Notes under the pieces: generated by a model
Told to the model about the DNA's origin: nothing
The model's input: the letters and a program-made list of their open reading frames with translations, nothing else
Databases searched by the model: none
Part shown: one piece after another, positions 38,651-52,098 of the stretch
Numbering within the stretch: the first letter of the stretch is position 1
Layout of the letters: each line of letters opens with the position of its first letter
Position numbers and translations under genes: made by a program
Source: Pyxicephalus adspersus
Taxonomy: Eukaryota; Chordata; Amphibia; Anura; Pyxicephalidae
DNA: 64,000 nt
Assembly: GCF_032062135.1 (NCBI RefSeq)
Contig: NC_092862.1
Coordinates: 98,678,252-98,742,251 of the forward strand
Reading direction: 5' to 3'

Positions 38651-38781
38651 TTATTCACCGATGGAGGATTTAATTCCCATGGTCCATACTATAGGACTGT
38701 CAGTTTCCACTGTAACAATACCACTCCCGTCGTAGGTATTGGAGGTGCTGACCAAACTTCCAAACTGCAATACTCCAGCAG
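38651..38781 (-). CDS. Candidate terminal coding exon, possibly VSTM2A
   Basis: On the minus strand a pyrimidine-rich tract ending TATTTTCAG precedes an open frame entered with two leftover bases. It encodes 42 residues then TAA at 38653-38651. The peptide begins [20 protein letters not shown] and later reads [16 protein letters not shown], with the mixed composition of a real protein rather than AT-rich noise. An AATAAA overlaps the stop codon; the true 3' end is not clear. The exon is convergent with SEC61G. In human the neighbour in that position and orientation is VSTM2A, a secreted V-set Ig protein, so a VSTM2A isoform is the leading guess from synteny alone. I do not recognise the peptide, and no upstream exon was found before 64 kb. 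Frame 0 is also open for 31 codons. Confidence 0.42.
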
Positions 38782-40337
38782 CTGAAAATAGAGAAGTATA
38801 TCAATGGTTACTTTACATAGTATAATATTTAGAGTAAACCATACAAATATTTATGGTATTGCTTCATCCCAACTGACAACTCTAGCAATTCCAGGAAAGT
38901 GATAAGACTGGAAAATAAACTTATACAATTTGACATACATTGACATATATTTACTATCAGCCAAGCCAATGCAATAGAAAGAAAAAAAAATACTTCCAGC
39001 CAATGGTGAAAAGAGCACAGAGGGAAGTTAATTAACATAAACTGATTAATAACTGAGTTTTCACAGCTGCTATCCAGAGATTTCTAGAGAGCTGCAACAA
39101 AAGAGAGGGTGTACTAGAAATTCTAAAAACCCTCCATGCACTTGTACTGTTAGAATAGCAGGAGGAACAACCTGGTTTTGTTTAGGTCATGGGCCATATA
39201 AGAAAAACAATTTGTAAAGCTTTCTGCAAACTTTGATCAGCTTTGTTACAGCCCACAAATCACTATTCATCTACAGTTTGTTGAAGTAAAAACAGATCCT
39301 AGTAAGAGTGCTATCCACTAATCAGAGACTTCAGCACTACACCATTCTTGTGCAAAACATACTGGAGCATTGGCCAATGTGTTTTGATAGTTTAGATAGC
39401 TCAGTGCTACTCAGTTGGGGTTCAAAAACAGATGGCAAAGGCTGCCTAAAGGATCACTTTAAAAAAGATGTTTGATTTATCTGTCATATGGGCAATCCTA
39501 ATAAAAATTGCATGACTGACATTTACAGGTCAGGGCGACCCATGTAGCTAATATCCAAGGCAGCCAGCAAAATAAAAATGTGGGCAAATAGACTCAAAAG
39601 TTATTTCATGGGTTTCCCTATGTTAATTAGGTTGGGAAAAGCTAGCATAAATTATGCCTGTATAAAGTTTGATGAACATACTAAAAATTTTACCTAAAGC
39701 TGTTCATCAACTACAGCACCATAATAAAAAATGTTCTTCTTTTCTGCTTCCTTAACCTAATATATACTTGTAAACAATAGTCACAGCTGATTATGCAGAT
39801 GATGACATTTATCTAATTTATCTCAATGTTCCTGTGTTCAGAATGTTTATAATAATTGGAGAAAACCCCAATAATGTGTATTCTAATAATCAATACATGC
39901 TTTAATAAGATAATAAATTAGCTGCGATTATATTCCATATACACCCGGAGACAGCTTTTTCTAGCACTTCTTTATTTCAGTCACTAGGTGGCAAAATTCA
40001 CTTATATTTGTGCATCTGATGGCTTATAAAATAAATACTGGAACACAAGATGTGAAAGAGAACAGGCAACACAATCCAAGATTTCCCAAAGTGTCCTTGC
40101 GATTGTACAGTATGGAACCTTTTATGAGTACACTGATCTTAGTGATATCACGGTCTGATAAAAGAGAACATACCTTGATAAATTCCTTTTTTATATCAGG
40201 TGTTTTCTGTATTTTCACAGTATGGAATCAGTTATTTCATAAACCGCAGGAGTACAACTGTATGTACAGTCTTTTTTTTGGAGGAAAAAAAGGTGTAGAG
40301 TAAAGAAAATTAATAGGATAAAGGTCTTATTTCATGC
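38782..40337. other. Presumed intron of the candidate minus-strand gene, no exon seen
   Basis: AT-rich without supported coding sequence. Confidence 0.4.
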
Positions 40338-40735
40338 TTCACAGGGGGCTTGAGGATAGAATGGCTGTTCATAGAATTAGAAATGTTGCCTGGCTAAAAG
40401 AAAAGTTTCAGCACCTATGGGGCAGTGTTATGATCTGGGGTTGCTTCAGTTGGTCAGATCTAGATACAGCAATGTGCCAAAATAAAATCAGTTAAGATGA
40501 CTACCTGAATGTACCGAATGGCCTGGTTTTTCCATCAATGAATTTTTCCCTGATGGCATTGGTATATTTCAAGATCACAATTCCAGTATTCATCAGGGTC
40601 AGATTATGAAAAAGTATAGCAAGGAGCATAACGCATCGTTGTTACACATAGATTGGCTACTACAGGGACCAGACCCCACTGAGAATCTTTGGAATAAAAC
40701 TGAAACATTTTTGCAACTTTGGATGGAATGTTGTG
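40338..40735 (+). pseudogene. Tc1/mariner transposase fossil (C-terminal half)
   Basis: One frame reads NVAWLKEKFQHLWGSVMIWG then CFSWSDLD, a stop, DDYLNV and FPSMNF. After a +1 shift near 40545 comes FPDGIGIFQDHN, MKKYSKEHNASLL, IDWLLQGPDPTENLWNK. These match Tc1-clade motifs: VMVWGCFSW, the second catalytic Asp in FQ(Q/D)DN, and WP-QSPDLNPIENLW with the catalytic Glu. The DNA-binding N-terminus, first catalytic Asp and terminal repeats were not found. One stop and one frameshift are visible; it is inactive. Confidence 0.82.
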
Positions 40736-43700
40736 ACATGGTATGAGCGGGACTCCCTCCACCCCCTTTAATGGTTCAGGGTCTTTTGTAAATTCAACAC
40801 AAGAACAATTCTCATGACAATTCCTCTACAAATTTACTGTTGCCTACAATTGTCTTATCCTCAGATCAGTCCCATAAAAGTCAGTCAATTCATGAGTACC
40901 GACGTACGTACAGACAGGAGATTTAAAGTTATTCAAAAAATCTACAGCTATACAGGATATATGAGGAAGAAGAAGGCCCATGTGAAGGAGACCATTCAGA
41001 AAGCTGTTTTTAATGGATGACCAGGCCATCTAGGATGTGGAGTTTGGGAATTGAGGAATACAAAATTTTATTTTTGACAAGAAAAAGGTACTTTTGTTAC
41101 CCAAAAAAATGTGATTCAGTAATGCTGCAAATTAAATATTAAGGATAGATCTACTTGTTCCCAATAATTTTCAGTCTGAGAACTGAAATAACACAATTCA
41201 AACTTGTGCTGATGCAATGGACACCTTGGAAATAATGGTTCTTTTTTGGCATAACTGAAAGATGAAATTGGTGAATATGGGAAAAGGAGTCTGGGAGCCC
41301 CACCTACTAGTTCAAAAGAAGAACACCCAATATTAATATGGAATATTTCATACTACCTGATAAAAAAATAGACATTAAACAAATATACACTCCCTGGCTT
41401 TAAAATAACCATAGAAAGCAGTTTTCTGATTTTTTTTTTCGACCTATGCACAAAATACTTAATAAACCAAAGTACGCTTATAATTACACTACAATTTATT
41501 CTGCCCACATTCAGTGCCATGTTTAAAAATGTTTACCTTTCATTTAACCAATTACCTATGTAGCACTGACAAACATTAATTACAAAAAGTAGTAAGCACA
41601 CCACATGATACTTCACCCCTGGCTTCAAGCATACGCAGTACAAAAAAAGCCATCTTTATGGTGATCCTCAGGCCTCATTAAAGCCGTACAAAGTGGATTA
41701 ATGTTTTAAATATGCGGATTCAGCACAGAAGACTCTTTACTATTTAGATAAATCCATCTTGTGGCCTAATTTATTATCTTGAGGTCTGCACAGTCAGCAG
41801 TAGCAATCCATGAAGATGTTTTATCAAATATTATCCAGGTGCAAGCTGCATGCTCCGAAACTGCAGGGCAAAGCTACATTAAACATTATGCTGGCGGAAA
41901 TGGTAATACTAAGAATACGCATAAGGGCAATGAACTGTGGGAGCTGGAAACAGAAAACCTGCATCAATTCCCTGTGGCTGATATCCAGATGGTACACAGG
42001 AGTTTATATATATATTTTCATTTTCAGCCTCCTAAAATCTGATGTATGACTACTTTTTGTGACAAATCTTACGCTATACAAAAAGGTACTGAAGTTAGTC
42101 TTTCCTTACTATCTTCTGCCATAATTATTCTAAAAGTTTTAAAAGTATTTGTTTTGTCCAATAAGAAATGTTTAGTATTTTGATTGCTAGTTATGTTGTC
42201 TACATTTCTATATGTTTCCTTCAAAACTGCAAAAATAATAAAAAATTGACCAAAAACAACTACTTAAATCAAACCTGTAGTGGGAAACAATATATCAAAT
42301 ATGTCACTTTTGCAGGTTAGGAGTTACCTTCAAGTGCCTTTACATTTGACCAAAGTGTTTAAACTGGGGTCTGTGGAACCCCAGAAGTACATTGGTACCT
42401 GATGAGAGGTACTTCAGGGGCTGGAGGCAAAAGAGCAGGTAGTGGTGTAGCAAGGGAAAAACAGTTGTGGGGGTGTAGGAACAGGGCTGACATTGTCCCT
42501 TGCTTCTACTCTTTCGGTGTATCACAGAGAGAAGAGAGAATTGAATGGCCACATCCGTAAGCACCTGTTCCACTAAGGTGGAGATGGAAGCCAAGGAGCA
42601 GGGGGTATTTAACCTTGCCCCACCTCAATGACCCTCCTACCCCTCATTGCATTATTTTCTTTTTTATGGTGTCCAAGGGAACATATTCTGCTTTACAGAT
42701 AAATAGTGGACACATGGTTCTAGAAATGACCTCAAAGAGGTACCTTCAATCTAAAGGTTGAGACTTTGTTTTAAAGGGATTTCAGTTTACTACCTGTTGT
42801 ATTCCCGGCAAAATAGGATCGCTCTCCTTAATAAGGCAGACGGCAAAACAAGAAAAAAATGATAGTTTTGTCCATTTCCTATCTTATTCGAAAATGAAAA
42901 AGAAAGTGTTGCCAATAGATACATTTTACCACATAAAAAATCCAAATGGGTTATTAAAAAAGAATAAAATGTTACCGGCAAGAATAAGAGTTAAAGAAAT
43001 CTGCTTGTGTTCATTACACAGGGATGACAAGATATTTTACGATGTGAACAGTCAAAGCAAAACACCATGCATTAACAAATTTAATGCTAGATAAATGAAG
43101 TCATTTAGCAAACTATTCTGACGTGTGTTGTTGGGAGTCCACTTATGATCAGGTTATGAAGGATGAATCAATATCTATTTCATGGTGGCTGCCTGCTAGT
43201 TTTTTTAATATTTTGTACCAACATTCATATAAGCAAAACCTTTGCTAGGGTCCTGTACCTACACAGTCCTACAATACTGACCCTACTTGTTTATCACATA
43301 CAGTACCACCAGTTCTTTGTATCTTTCTTAGCCCTAACAAATTGAAAAATATTCACAAAGGCCTAAATCCTGATGACTATGTATTGTAGTATAAAACACA
43401 CCAGGGTGCTGCCCTGTTCCTTCACCTGTGTTGGGATGTGACTAAGACACAGAATAAGGAATAACGCTGATGACCCCAATAGGGTTCAGTACCTGCTCAT
43501 GTAGCCCACAATATTCTCCTTACTATATTTTAAGTATTGGACTCCAATGACTCACTGTTTTACCATGACTCAGGATAGATATGACAAATAAAACTCATAA
43601 TCTATTCATTTTAAGGGCAATCAGTTCTATAATTCTGCTTCTAAAAAAAGCAAATGTTCTTTTAAACAAAAATTTAAAAACTAGTCATGTGTGCTCAGTC

Positions 43701-44521
43701 CAGGTACCTGCAACTTTTACATAATACTTTAGCACTCATTTGATAAATTGTACATTACCAAATTATTTACAACTATGCACAAAAAACTAAATGCTTTCAT
43801 AAATTGCATTGTGAATGTGCCACACAATATTGTCATATATACAGTACATTGTACATTGTCCCATGTGGACATGAAGAAATGTTCCCTGTACCAGAAAAAA
43901 CACTACTGAGACAGACTAATAAAAAATAAGCAAAACAGTTGTACTGATGTTACCATTTGCAGGCAATTTTCATTTACTATTTAATCTTTGACAAAGATTA
44001 TTATAATAAAATAGGACATAATGGGTTACTGTGGGCACTTTAAGGCTCAGTAGTATAAAACAGCTCCTGTGTTCTACAAGCTAAAGCAAGTAGTTGGCAT
44101 TCAACTTCACATTTGCTTTGGAGCTGCCTTTGTGATGGCCTACAATCCATTTTTCAAACAGTCTGATAAAGATTTATGTATATAAAACTATAATTTGTTT
44201 CCATTTCCAGGTAATGAATGATGTTTAACGAGCATTTATGATTAAATATCTGTAAAACTGGCCAGAAGCATTTTTCAAAATGCATAACGAAACATTATCA
44301 TTATTTAAGATGCAAAAGTTATTTGTCTGTTTAGAAAACCTTGTAAAGAACAACAATTGGAAATGCACAGGGGCCATCGGAGAACTGGCAAGCGTTGGAT
44401 TTAAAGACCAGGTGTAACACATTGGTCCACAAGGCCATATTGCAGAGGTCTGGTCTCTACCTGTTCTGTATCTAGTCTGGTGAAACAGTTCCCCCTCTTC
44501 TATACATCTGTGATATCTACA
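40736..44521. other. Non-coding stretch, no gene seen
   Basis: Short frames only; overlapping + strand frames at 41779-42049 lack motifs. No Ig-domain coding exon was found on the minus strand. Confidence 0.5.
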
Positions 44522-44947
44522 CTAAAGGTGCGTACACACTTCCAATTTTTATCGTTCCAATCGAACGACGAACGATCGATTGGGCAAAAAGTCGTTCGTA
44601 AAAAAGTAACCAACGACGCCGACGAACGAGGAAAGTCGCTGGAAACGAACGACCGGACCGGCGGATCGGACGACGATCGTTGAACATCGTTCGTGTGTAC
44701 GGTCGTTCGTTGATCGTCCATGTGCAGAGCATGCGTGATGAACGAACGTCCGTTCACTTTCCTGTCGTGCACATAGTTCCTCTATCGCTCAAACGATCGT
44801 ATCTATTGTGTGTACAATATCTACGAACGATCGTGTCGTTAACTCTATGTGCAGGATCGGTGCTATACGATCGTTCATATATATCGTGCATGAACGTTCG
44901 TCGTTCGTTTTCCAACGATAATAATTGGAAGTGTGTATGTAGCTTAA
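44522..44947. mobile_element. CpG-rich palindromic MITE, 426 bp, TTAA-type
   Basis: Left TGCGTACACACTTCCAAT and right ATTGGAAGTGTGTATGTAG are inverted copies. Homology between the arms continues inward through ATCGTT and AACGAACGACGAACG. The right border is TTAA (44944-44947) and the left CTAA. The interior is dense in CGTTCG, CGATCG and ACGACG, far above the CpG content of the flanks. All open frames at 44.48-45.08 kb on both strands overlap this palindrome and are its by-products. No transposase is encoded. Confidence 0.82.
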
Positions 44948-47900
44948 CAAAGTAGTACCATTTATGCCGAACTGCTAAGAAGAATAGGAGGAAGCTGCAA
45001 AGACCACTAAGATAAGGAGCGGAGGCAACGACAGTGATAGCAGAATTAGTAACCAATACTATAAAGGAAAGATGCACAGTAAGCCTTTTCCTGACCCCAT
45101 TGCCATTGTAACCACTATACTGTTGTTACTCTGCCATAGAGTTGCCTACATATGGCCAACAAATTAGGTCTTAAACTGATGGAAAAAAAGGATGGAGTAA
45201 AAGGTAGTTTGTAGCATGCTGACCTAATATTGGCCAATCCAATTCCAAAAAAACTGTAATGGTAATCTTATTCCCATTAGTCTTTTTGAATGCTTTTAGA
45301 AAAAAAAGTAAAAAAATATATATAAACTAAAATAAAAATCGAATAAATATATTTTAGTTTTTTACAAATAGACACAAATCTGAGGAAGTCCAGTCTAATT
45401 AAATCACAAAACATAGCAGATTAACCTTTTTTATGCCCTTTGAGAAAAGTAGAGAGCTTACAATATACATTTGCAGTTTTTGTGTACCAGAGAATCAATA
45501 GGCCTCTATGACCATCACTTCCATTAAATGATATCGACTTATGGCATACCTCACAGATCAGAGCTGCCAGCAGGCAATCAGAGGGGAGAGCAGTGGCATG
45601 CACATCCATGTGCAGCAGTCAAAACTTTACCTTTTTTTTAATAAACAGGAGGTGAAGTGCTATTGTACTTTTACACATTAAATAGGCCAATTACATTAAA
45701 ACAAATTGAAAAAAAAACACATCTATCATACAGTGCAATCTAAAAACAAATGTACATTGGAAAATCCCCCCCCCCCACACACACTTTTTTACCTTTGTAT
45801 AATGTCTATTTTTTTTTCAACCCATAAAATTTGTTGTACTTTTCTGAAACAAAATTATTGTAAATGATTATTATATTTATATAAAACCAATATGGTGCAG
45901 TGATTTTCAACATTTATCAGAGCACCAAGCCTTTTTTTGCCACCCTATTGACTGAAATAAGCAATTCTCCTGGGTTTCTCTGCGGATAAGATGGGATGGA
46001 GTGATACTTATAAACACTAAGCTATTTTTAGCACTATTTGTAAGATTTTTTGGGCCATTAACTCTTACCCCATGTGACAATACATGGCCGATCACAAGGC
46101 CAGTGGTCACCTATATCTTAAAGTGCTGGGTATTTCATTTCATTCCAGACAACCAAGTGGAGTGGTGCTAACATACAGAAAAATGGGTACATGCTGATAA
46201 TACCAAGGGAGCCGAGTGTCCCTTTAGTTTCACCTATATGGGGAAAAAAGAAGGGTTACTAAGTCAGAATTGTTTAATTCTACAACTTAAACTAAGTGTC
46301 AGAGAGCTGATCCACATACAATTATACAGTCTGTTTACTATAATTAGAGGAAGGGAATAAAAAAGCGGTTTGACTTTATATTTCACTATAATCTTCCTAA
46401 CCTTTAAATGAAAAAGCCTTCATCTTAAAGCCGTCTTAATAATGGCATACGATTTCAGATCATAGCTGGAATATTATGAGATGCAGTTATATTCCACAGC
46501 AAGCCACTTTTGCAAAACAATAGAACCTTCCCTTTTGGTCTCTGCAGCAGAAGGGAAAACTTGGCTAGCCCGAGTATGATAAGTGGTTGCAGCATAATCC
46601 TGAAATTAGATGGGGTGAGCTTTAATCAAACATAACTCCATAACAAACAGCTCCATTATGTAGGTCTTAAAAGTAAAAGCCATTTTTACGATGCCCACAG
46701 AAATACAGCCTTTGCTTTAAGCTGGAAAAGGATAAGAGAATGCTGCTGTATTTTTCCCTTTGGTCATGCAAGCCATTATTTAAAAAAAAAAATCTTTTAT
46801 CAAAACGGAGTTTGCTGGCAAGTGGTTTATCATAGGAAACATTGCTGTTCATTTGACAGCTCAGGAGGTGAAAACCCTTCTCAGGAGATGACAACTGATC
46901 AAATCCTGACAGTGTTTTGAACTCCTGTCAACAATATGTATATACACATTATGAAATTGTAGTTTTGGCTTCAGAAGGCTACCTTTTTTCCCAAGACTTC
47001 AGTAGTTTTCCCACCCTTTAAACATTTTTTATTTCAAGAGGGAACGTAAAGTATACACACCGTGTTATGTCTGCTGCCTAAAGCAACTTGAACGCAAAGG
47101 GTTTCTGACTGCTCATTTGGAAATGATCAGGCCCTCAAAGCTGCTTTTACACCTACCATGGACCCACATGCTGCAGTAAGTGCCATATGATCTCCCCATA
47201 TGCTGTGAACCAGAGTTAAAGCTCATCTCAGAACACAAGTTGGATATATATGTCGAACACGTATTCTTCTTGTTACACCATTCGGATGTTTCTCTACTTT
47301 TGAAAGAAATAGGTTTAGATTTTTAAGTAATTTTAAAATAAAGTGGAAATGCAGTTTTAAAATTTCTGATGAACTGCTTGCATCCATCTGTATATCGATT
47401 TGATAGATAATATATAACTCTTTTATGACATAAAATAAAAAAAAGATAAGAAATGGCTAAAAACAGTCAGAGAAAACAATACTGCATCATAAACATTTTC
47501 CATAATAAAGCAAAAAGTATTATAAAACTACAGAAATCCATAGCTACAAATAGAAATTATTTTTTTCATTAGCCTGGCTATACTAGGCTTAAAATGAACC
47601 TGACTTAACGTGAATGCTTTCCTAAGGTTACTTTTTTCCAAGCCAATATTTTGCCTGTTCTGTTATATTCCAGAAATTCGGTAGACAATTGAGGTTATAG
47701 AAATTAAGAGCTGAATAGCACTAAGAGGGGTTTGAGCCTAATCTTGACTTGGGAAGATGGTAATACCCAATATGCCACCTGAGCCTGGAATCCACAGCCT
47801 TCAAAAGGACACATAATTGGTTGAATATAACTAATGAATGAACTAACATAGATAGCAGGAACTATGAGCTGCCTCCAGCTTACTTCTGCCTACATTAGAT

Positions 47901-50862
47901 CAGTGGACTATTTTAACAATGAAGGTTAGGTTAGGACAGCACAGCATGAGAGCAGGCACCTTTTGAGCCACATTGTGTACCCTTTGAACTACCCCAAGAT
48001 GCTATGAAACCCCCCACCTCTGTTAAGTTTGCCCCCTTCTCCCATGCAATTGCATTATATTACAAAGCCTAAGAACCTGATATTCTAATATAGAAGGGAC
48101 AAGGAGAAGGGGCCAGGGACAAGCAAATTCATATTTACTTTCAACTACTGTAAATTCTGTTGCAAATCGTCATTTAAGCATATGATCTGGAAAGCTACTT
48201 CTAGGTGGAGAAGACAAAAAGCAAATAGTGGTCCCCATAAATATAGATGCTTCTCTGACTGTGCCTATATTATCATGTCATAATACAGGATCTCACCAGC
48301 AGGCAAACACCTGGTTTTGAAAACTCAGAAGTATAAGGCAGACATAAATTTCACTATAAAATTGAAATTCTTATTAAAAAAACACAATCCAAGTAATACT
48401 TGTTTATCACAATATACTGTGCTCCTATGAGAAAAAGACAAGAGTAACAAGGCTAGACAACCTATAAGTAGCTAAACAAAGCATAGTTATGTATTATAAT
48501 CACTGTAACATAAATAACTGTCTGCAGGTAAAAAGAACATGAACAATAAGGACTTAATAAAACGGTCAGCACGAGAACTTCTACAATGGTTCTTGATTGG
48601 CTCTATCAAACAATAACCAAGCCAGACATGTTCCTGACAGATTCACGCAGGAAGTTAGTAGCTTTTTGTGATGGCATTGAGGTGTAAAATCTTTTGAAGG
48701 AGCACCAATCACTGTGTTTGAGCTGTTGCTCTGCACTAAATGATTAGCAGAAAGTGACAGCAACGGCTGAAAAGAAAGTTGTTTCAGTATGGCAGAAAGT
48801 TGAAGCATTGTGCTTCAGTTAAGATAACTGTGTTACAAAATGTAGAATATGTATAATATATAAATCTATAAGGGATAACAAATATATTGTAGGTGTGTAA
48901 TCTGTGTGTAGAGGCAGCCAAAACTTAGTTTGTGGCTAAGCATGTGCAGTCAGGCAGTATATTGACTATAGAGCCAATGGGATGTGTGCAAAAAGCACAA
49001 AGAGCCAGCGGAAACATTACAGCTTTTTTTTTCCTTTTATTTCCACCTTAGTGATCCTGCCAGAAGTGCACTTTGTGTCCTCAGCTGGCAGCACTCACTC
49101 TTTAAACTGTATTAATGGAGTAGCAGAATTGGGAATAATCTACTAAAGATGTTTAGCAAAGCAATAAACACACAATCATATATACAATTGTTCTTATTTT
49201 AAAAAAAGGGTCTGGCTTAAGGGTTTGGCTTAATACTCTGTTTAAGTCCAGACTTGTAGGGAGTGCATAGAAAACACATGCGGACTTATTCCTTTTGACA
49301 CCCATGTATACTTAGCCTTAGAGTTCACTTACATACATCCCACAGCCATCCTAAAACTTTCAACCATAGCGGGGGGCATGCTATTGATAGCACAAAGGAG
49401 AAAATAAATGTTTCTCAAACAGCTCACTAAGTCGAATATAGGTGACAGAATCATATGTTTTTTTTTCCAAAATAGAATCAAAATGCCACTCAAACCATAG
49501 TCATTTACATACCACCCACTATCACCTGCCAAGCCCGGCTCAGTTATAGCTTGGGTATATTCACTGTTTAGAAGCAGCAGTGTTATAAGTGAAAAGGAGA
49601 TGCCTGAGGCTGCACTGTGTTGATGAAACATTAGAATATTCAGAAACCTACGTAATGGCATCTTTAATGAGCTCTTTTTAAGTGAGACATAGCCAAAAGG
49701 AAAAAAATATCTATTTCAGTGTATATAGCATATTTGAAAACACGTTTGTTTTTTTGTAATGGCACATTTAACTCAAATACTTTTGTTTTTTGTAAACTCA
49801 TTTTCTTTGTTGTATATTTGGAAACATATTTTTTTTTTAAGTTGAACTGAGTTCAAATGAGACAGACCTTTCCCTATCCCCTTCTCCCTCCCTCTTCTGA
49901 TAAATACTTAGGATTTGTAAAGCACGATTTTATAGATTGGTTTAAAAAAAAATACAGCGCCTCCACTTTTTTACTGTGTTCTCTTATTTTGCTTTGTTTT
50001 ATTGCGCATCCTGCAGGCTTTATGTTGAACTTCTCGTGCATTGGCTTGGCCATTGTGTTGCCACCCTAGAAAGTGGAGGCAAGTGTACCAAACTTAAAAT
50101 AAATAATACATTTTCATCCAAGGAAAGAAAATGCCTGGAGAGACATCTTACTGACCATGTGTAAACTAATAGAAATCAGAGCATAATAATAAAATATTTA
50201 CTGCGCTGACATTGACATGATTTGGTTTACGTACACATTAATTTTTACATGTCTGCGCCAGAATTCGAATACAGGGCCCCATATATGGTGACAAATTTGG
50301 TCTCCTCTTCCCAACAATAGCACCCCAGGTACATTCCATACTGCTGTCCTTACCTGACTCATGGCAATTTCACCTTTCAAACCAAGGTATGTTTATTATC
50401 TTTTTTCCTCTCGAATCTCTCATAGACTATCCACTAAACAAAAACCCTGGTGCTCCATAAAAAAGTGTATATGTGGAATTTAGACCTGGGTGAGAATTCT
50501 TCATTGCTACTGATGCTCCTCTGACTGTATGTCTAAGTATCTCAATGCTAATATTGGACAAAATTCTGGGCATTTAGTAAAAGTTCAGGAGCCCCTATAA
50601 CATTACATTATAGTCTTTCCCTTAACATCAGAGCTCCCCCTTTCCTTTAAAAGCTCCACTTTTCAACATTAGGATTTCCCCCAGGCCACTGTTTGCAAGG
50701 ATCCTCAGTAGCTCACCAGTGAGTGGCAGAGCCTGTGGAGATTATCTACTACTTTCTTTCTTTGAGGTGACACCATCTAATAAAGAGACAGGAAGAGGAG
50801 CTCAATATTAGAAGGCCTCCTCTACCGACTCTGTGTATAACAATCAGTGAAGACAATGGCTA

Positions 50863-50866
<4 letters not shown>
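44948..50866. other. Non-coding stretch, no gene seen
   Basis: AT-rich. CTGAGGAAGTCC...CACAAAAC at 45380-45412 is a weak third match to the hammerhead-like motif. A C9 run lies near 45767, and TAAGTATACATGGG-like repeat pieces near 49300. No gene is supported. Confidence 0.5.

Positions 50867-50913
<47 letters not shown>
50867..50913. repeat. (TA)n microsatellite
   Basis: About twenty TA units between ACAATGGCTATATT and ATTACAAAG. Confidence 0.95.
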
Positions 50914-50916
<3 letters not shown>

Positions 50917-51762
50917 CAAAGGAGAATTTCAAAATAAACATAAACAGTAGTATTAGTCTCTTATTGACAATGACAAAAATGTATTCAAATTAGGTTTTGC
51001 AGGTTTCTGCAAGGCCTAAAGTTAAATTTTAATCTTCTTACATTTCGCCTTAACTGGTCCCTTCTCCCCCCTCCTAACATGCAAATGCAATTACCAAAAA
51101 AAAAAAAAAACTCATTTTCATTACATACTTTTTCAGACCCATTGACATCATTACTTGGTCTTTGCAAAGCAGCCACATAAAACAATAATAAAAGAGGAAC
51201 CGTCACAAATATACATGATGGAAGGAAAAGCGGAGGTTCAGCTTTACCCAACAATGCAGCAGAAATATCAACAAAACAGTGAGTTCATTATCACTGAAAA
51301 CTCCAGGTTTTATAGAGTATACATGCATTTAGAATTAAGTTATCCCAAACTGTCCATAAAACTACAAATTACAAGATAGAGGTGAGTGTTGGCAGGCAAC
51401 TGTTGGTTGGTGTTCAAATGCGGTTTGCAGAGAGGTAAAAAGAATAGAAATGGCTTTATAATCTTTGAATTTTTGCCAGTGGAACTCCATAATGCAGTTA
51501 CTATTAGTATAGGAATATGGCTGGGTCATCGACACTTGGAGAGCGATTCACAGCTAAGATAAAATGATATCATTCAGTAACCTATAGATAAATTAAACAG
51601 GCAAAATGAAACTCAAGGTTATCAAAATGGTAAGTAATGTAGATACACCTAAATGTATGTGCTCTATCCCTAGTGATGATAGAAAATCATCCACAAAAAT
51701 AAATATTTGGAAACAAGGTTGAAAGAGATTGAGTCAGGTATGACGATCAATAAGTTTGTGCT

Positions 51763-52098
51763 TTAACCACCTGGGCGTTACACTGAGGTCTAGATTTCTG
51801 TACCAAAAGTGTTACAGGTTTTCATGAAATTTTTTTTTTTAAATTGTAGACCTGTAACTTACAGAAATATGTCCGAATAGGGGTCTAGAAGATATAATGA
51901 ACGACGATCGACGGAGGACGACGCTGGAACACGAACCCGACGCTGGATGAGCACAGGGGGACCGAAATTTTCCCTACATTAAAATCCCCACTTACCTGGG
52001 TAAGTGGGGATTTTAATGTACGGAAAATCTCGGGCTTAACGAAAAGAGCAACTTTTTTTAGCCCGTACGAAGGTCGGGCTTAACGGTCGGGAGGTTAA
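51763..52098. mobile_element. TTAA-bounded MITE, 336 bp, with a perfect internal hairpin
   Basis: The element opens TTAACCACCTGGGCGTTACA and closes in GGTCGGGAGGTTAA, with TTAA at both borders as in piggyBac and Kolobok insertions. The left 120 bp (AAAAGTGTTACA, TTGTAGACCTGTAACT, AATATGTCC) aligns with the 62.4-kb element. Between 51975 and 52020 lies a perfect inverted repeat, 21-base arms around a 4-base CTGG loop. The interior is CpG-rich (ACGACGATCGACGGAGGACG) against an AT-rich background. Confidence 0.8.

Noticed and set aside
44480..45077. Overlapping open frames on both strands (about 67-107 codons)
   Set aside because: They lie in or across a palindromic MITE, and mirror-image frames on both strands are expected from its inverted arms.
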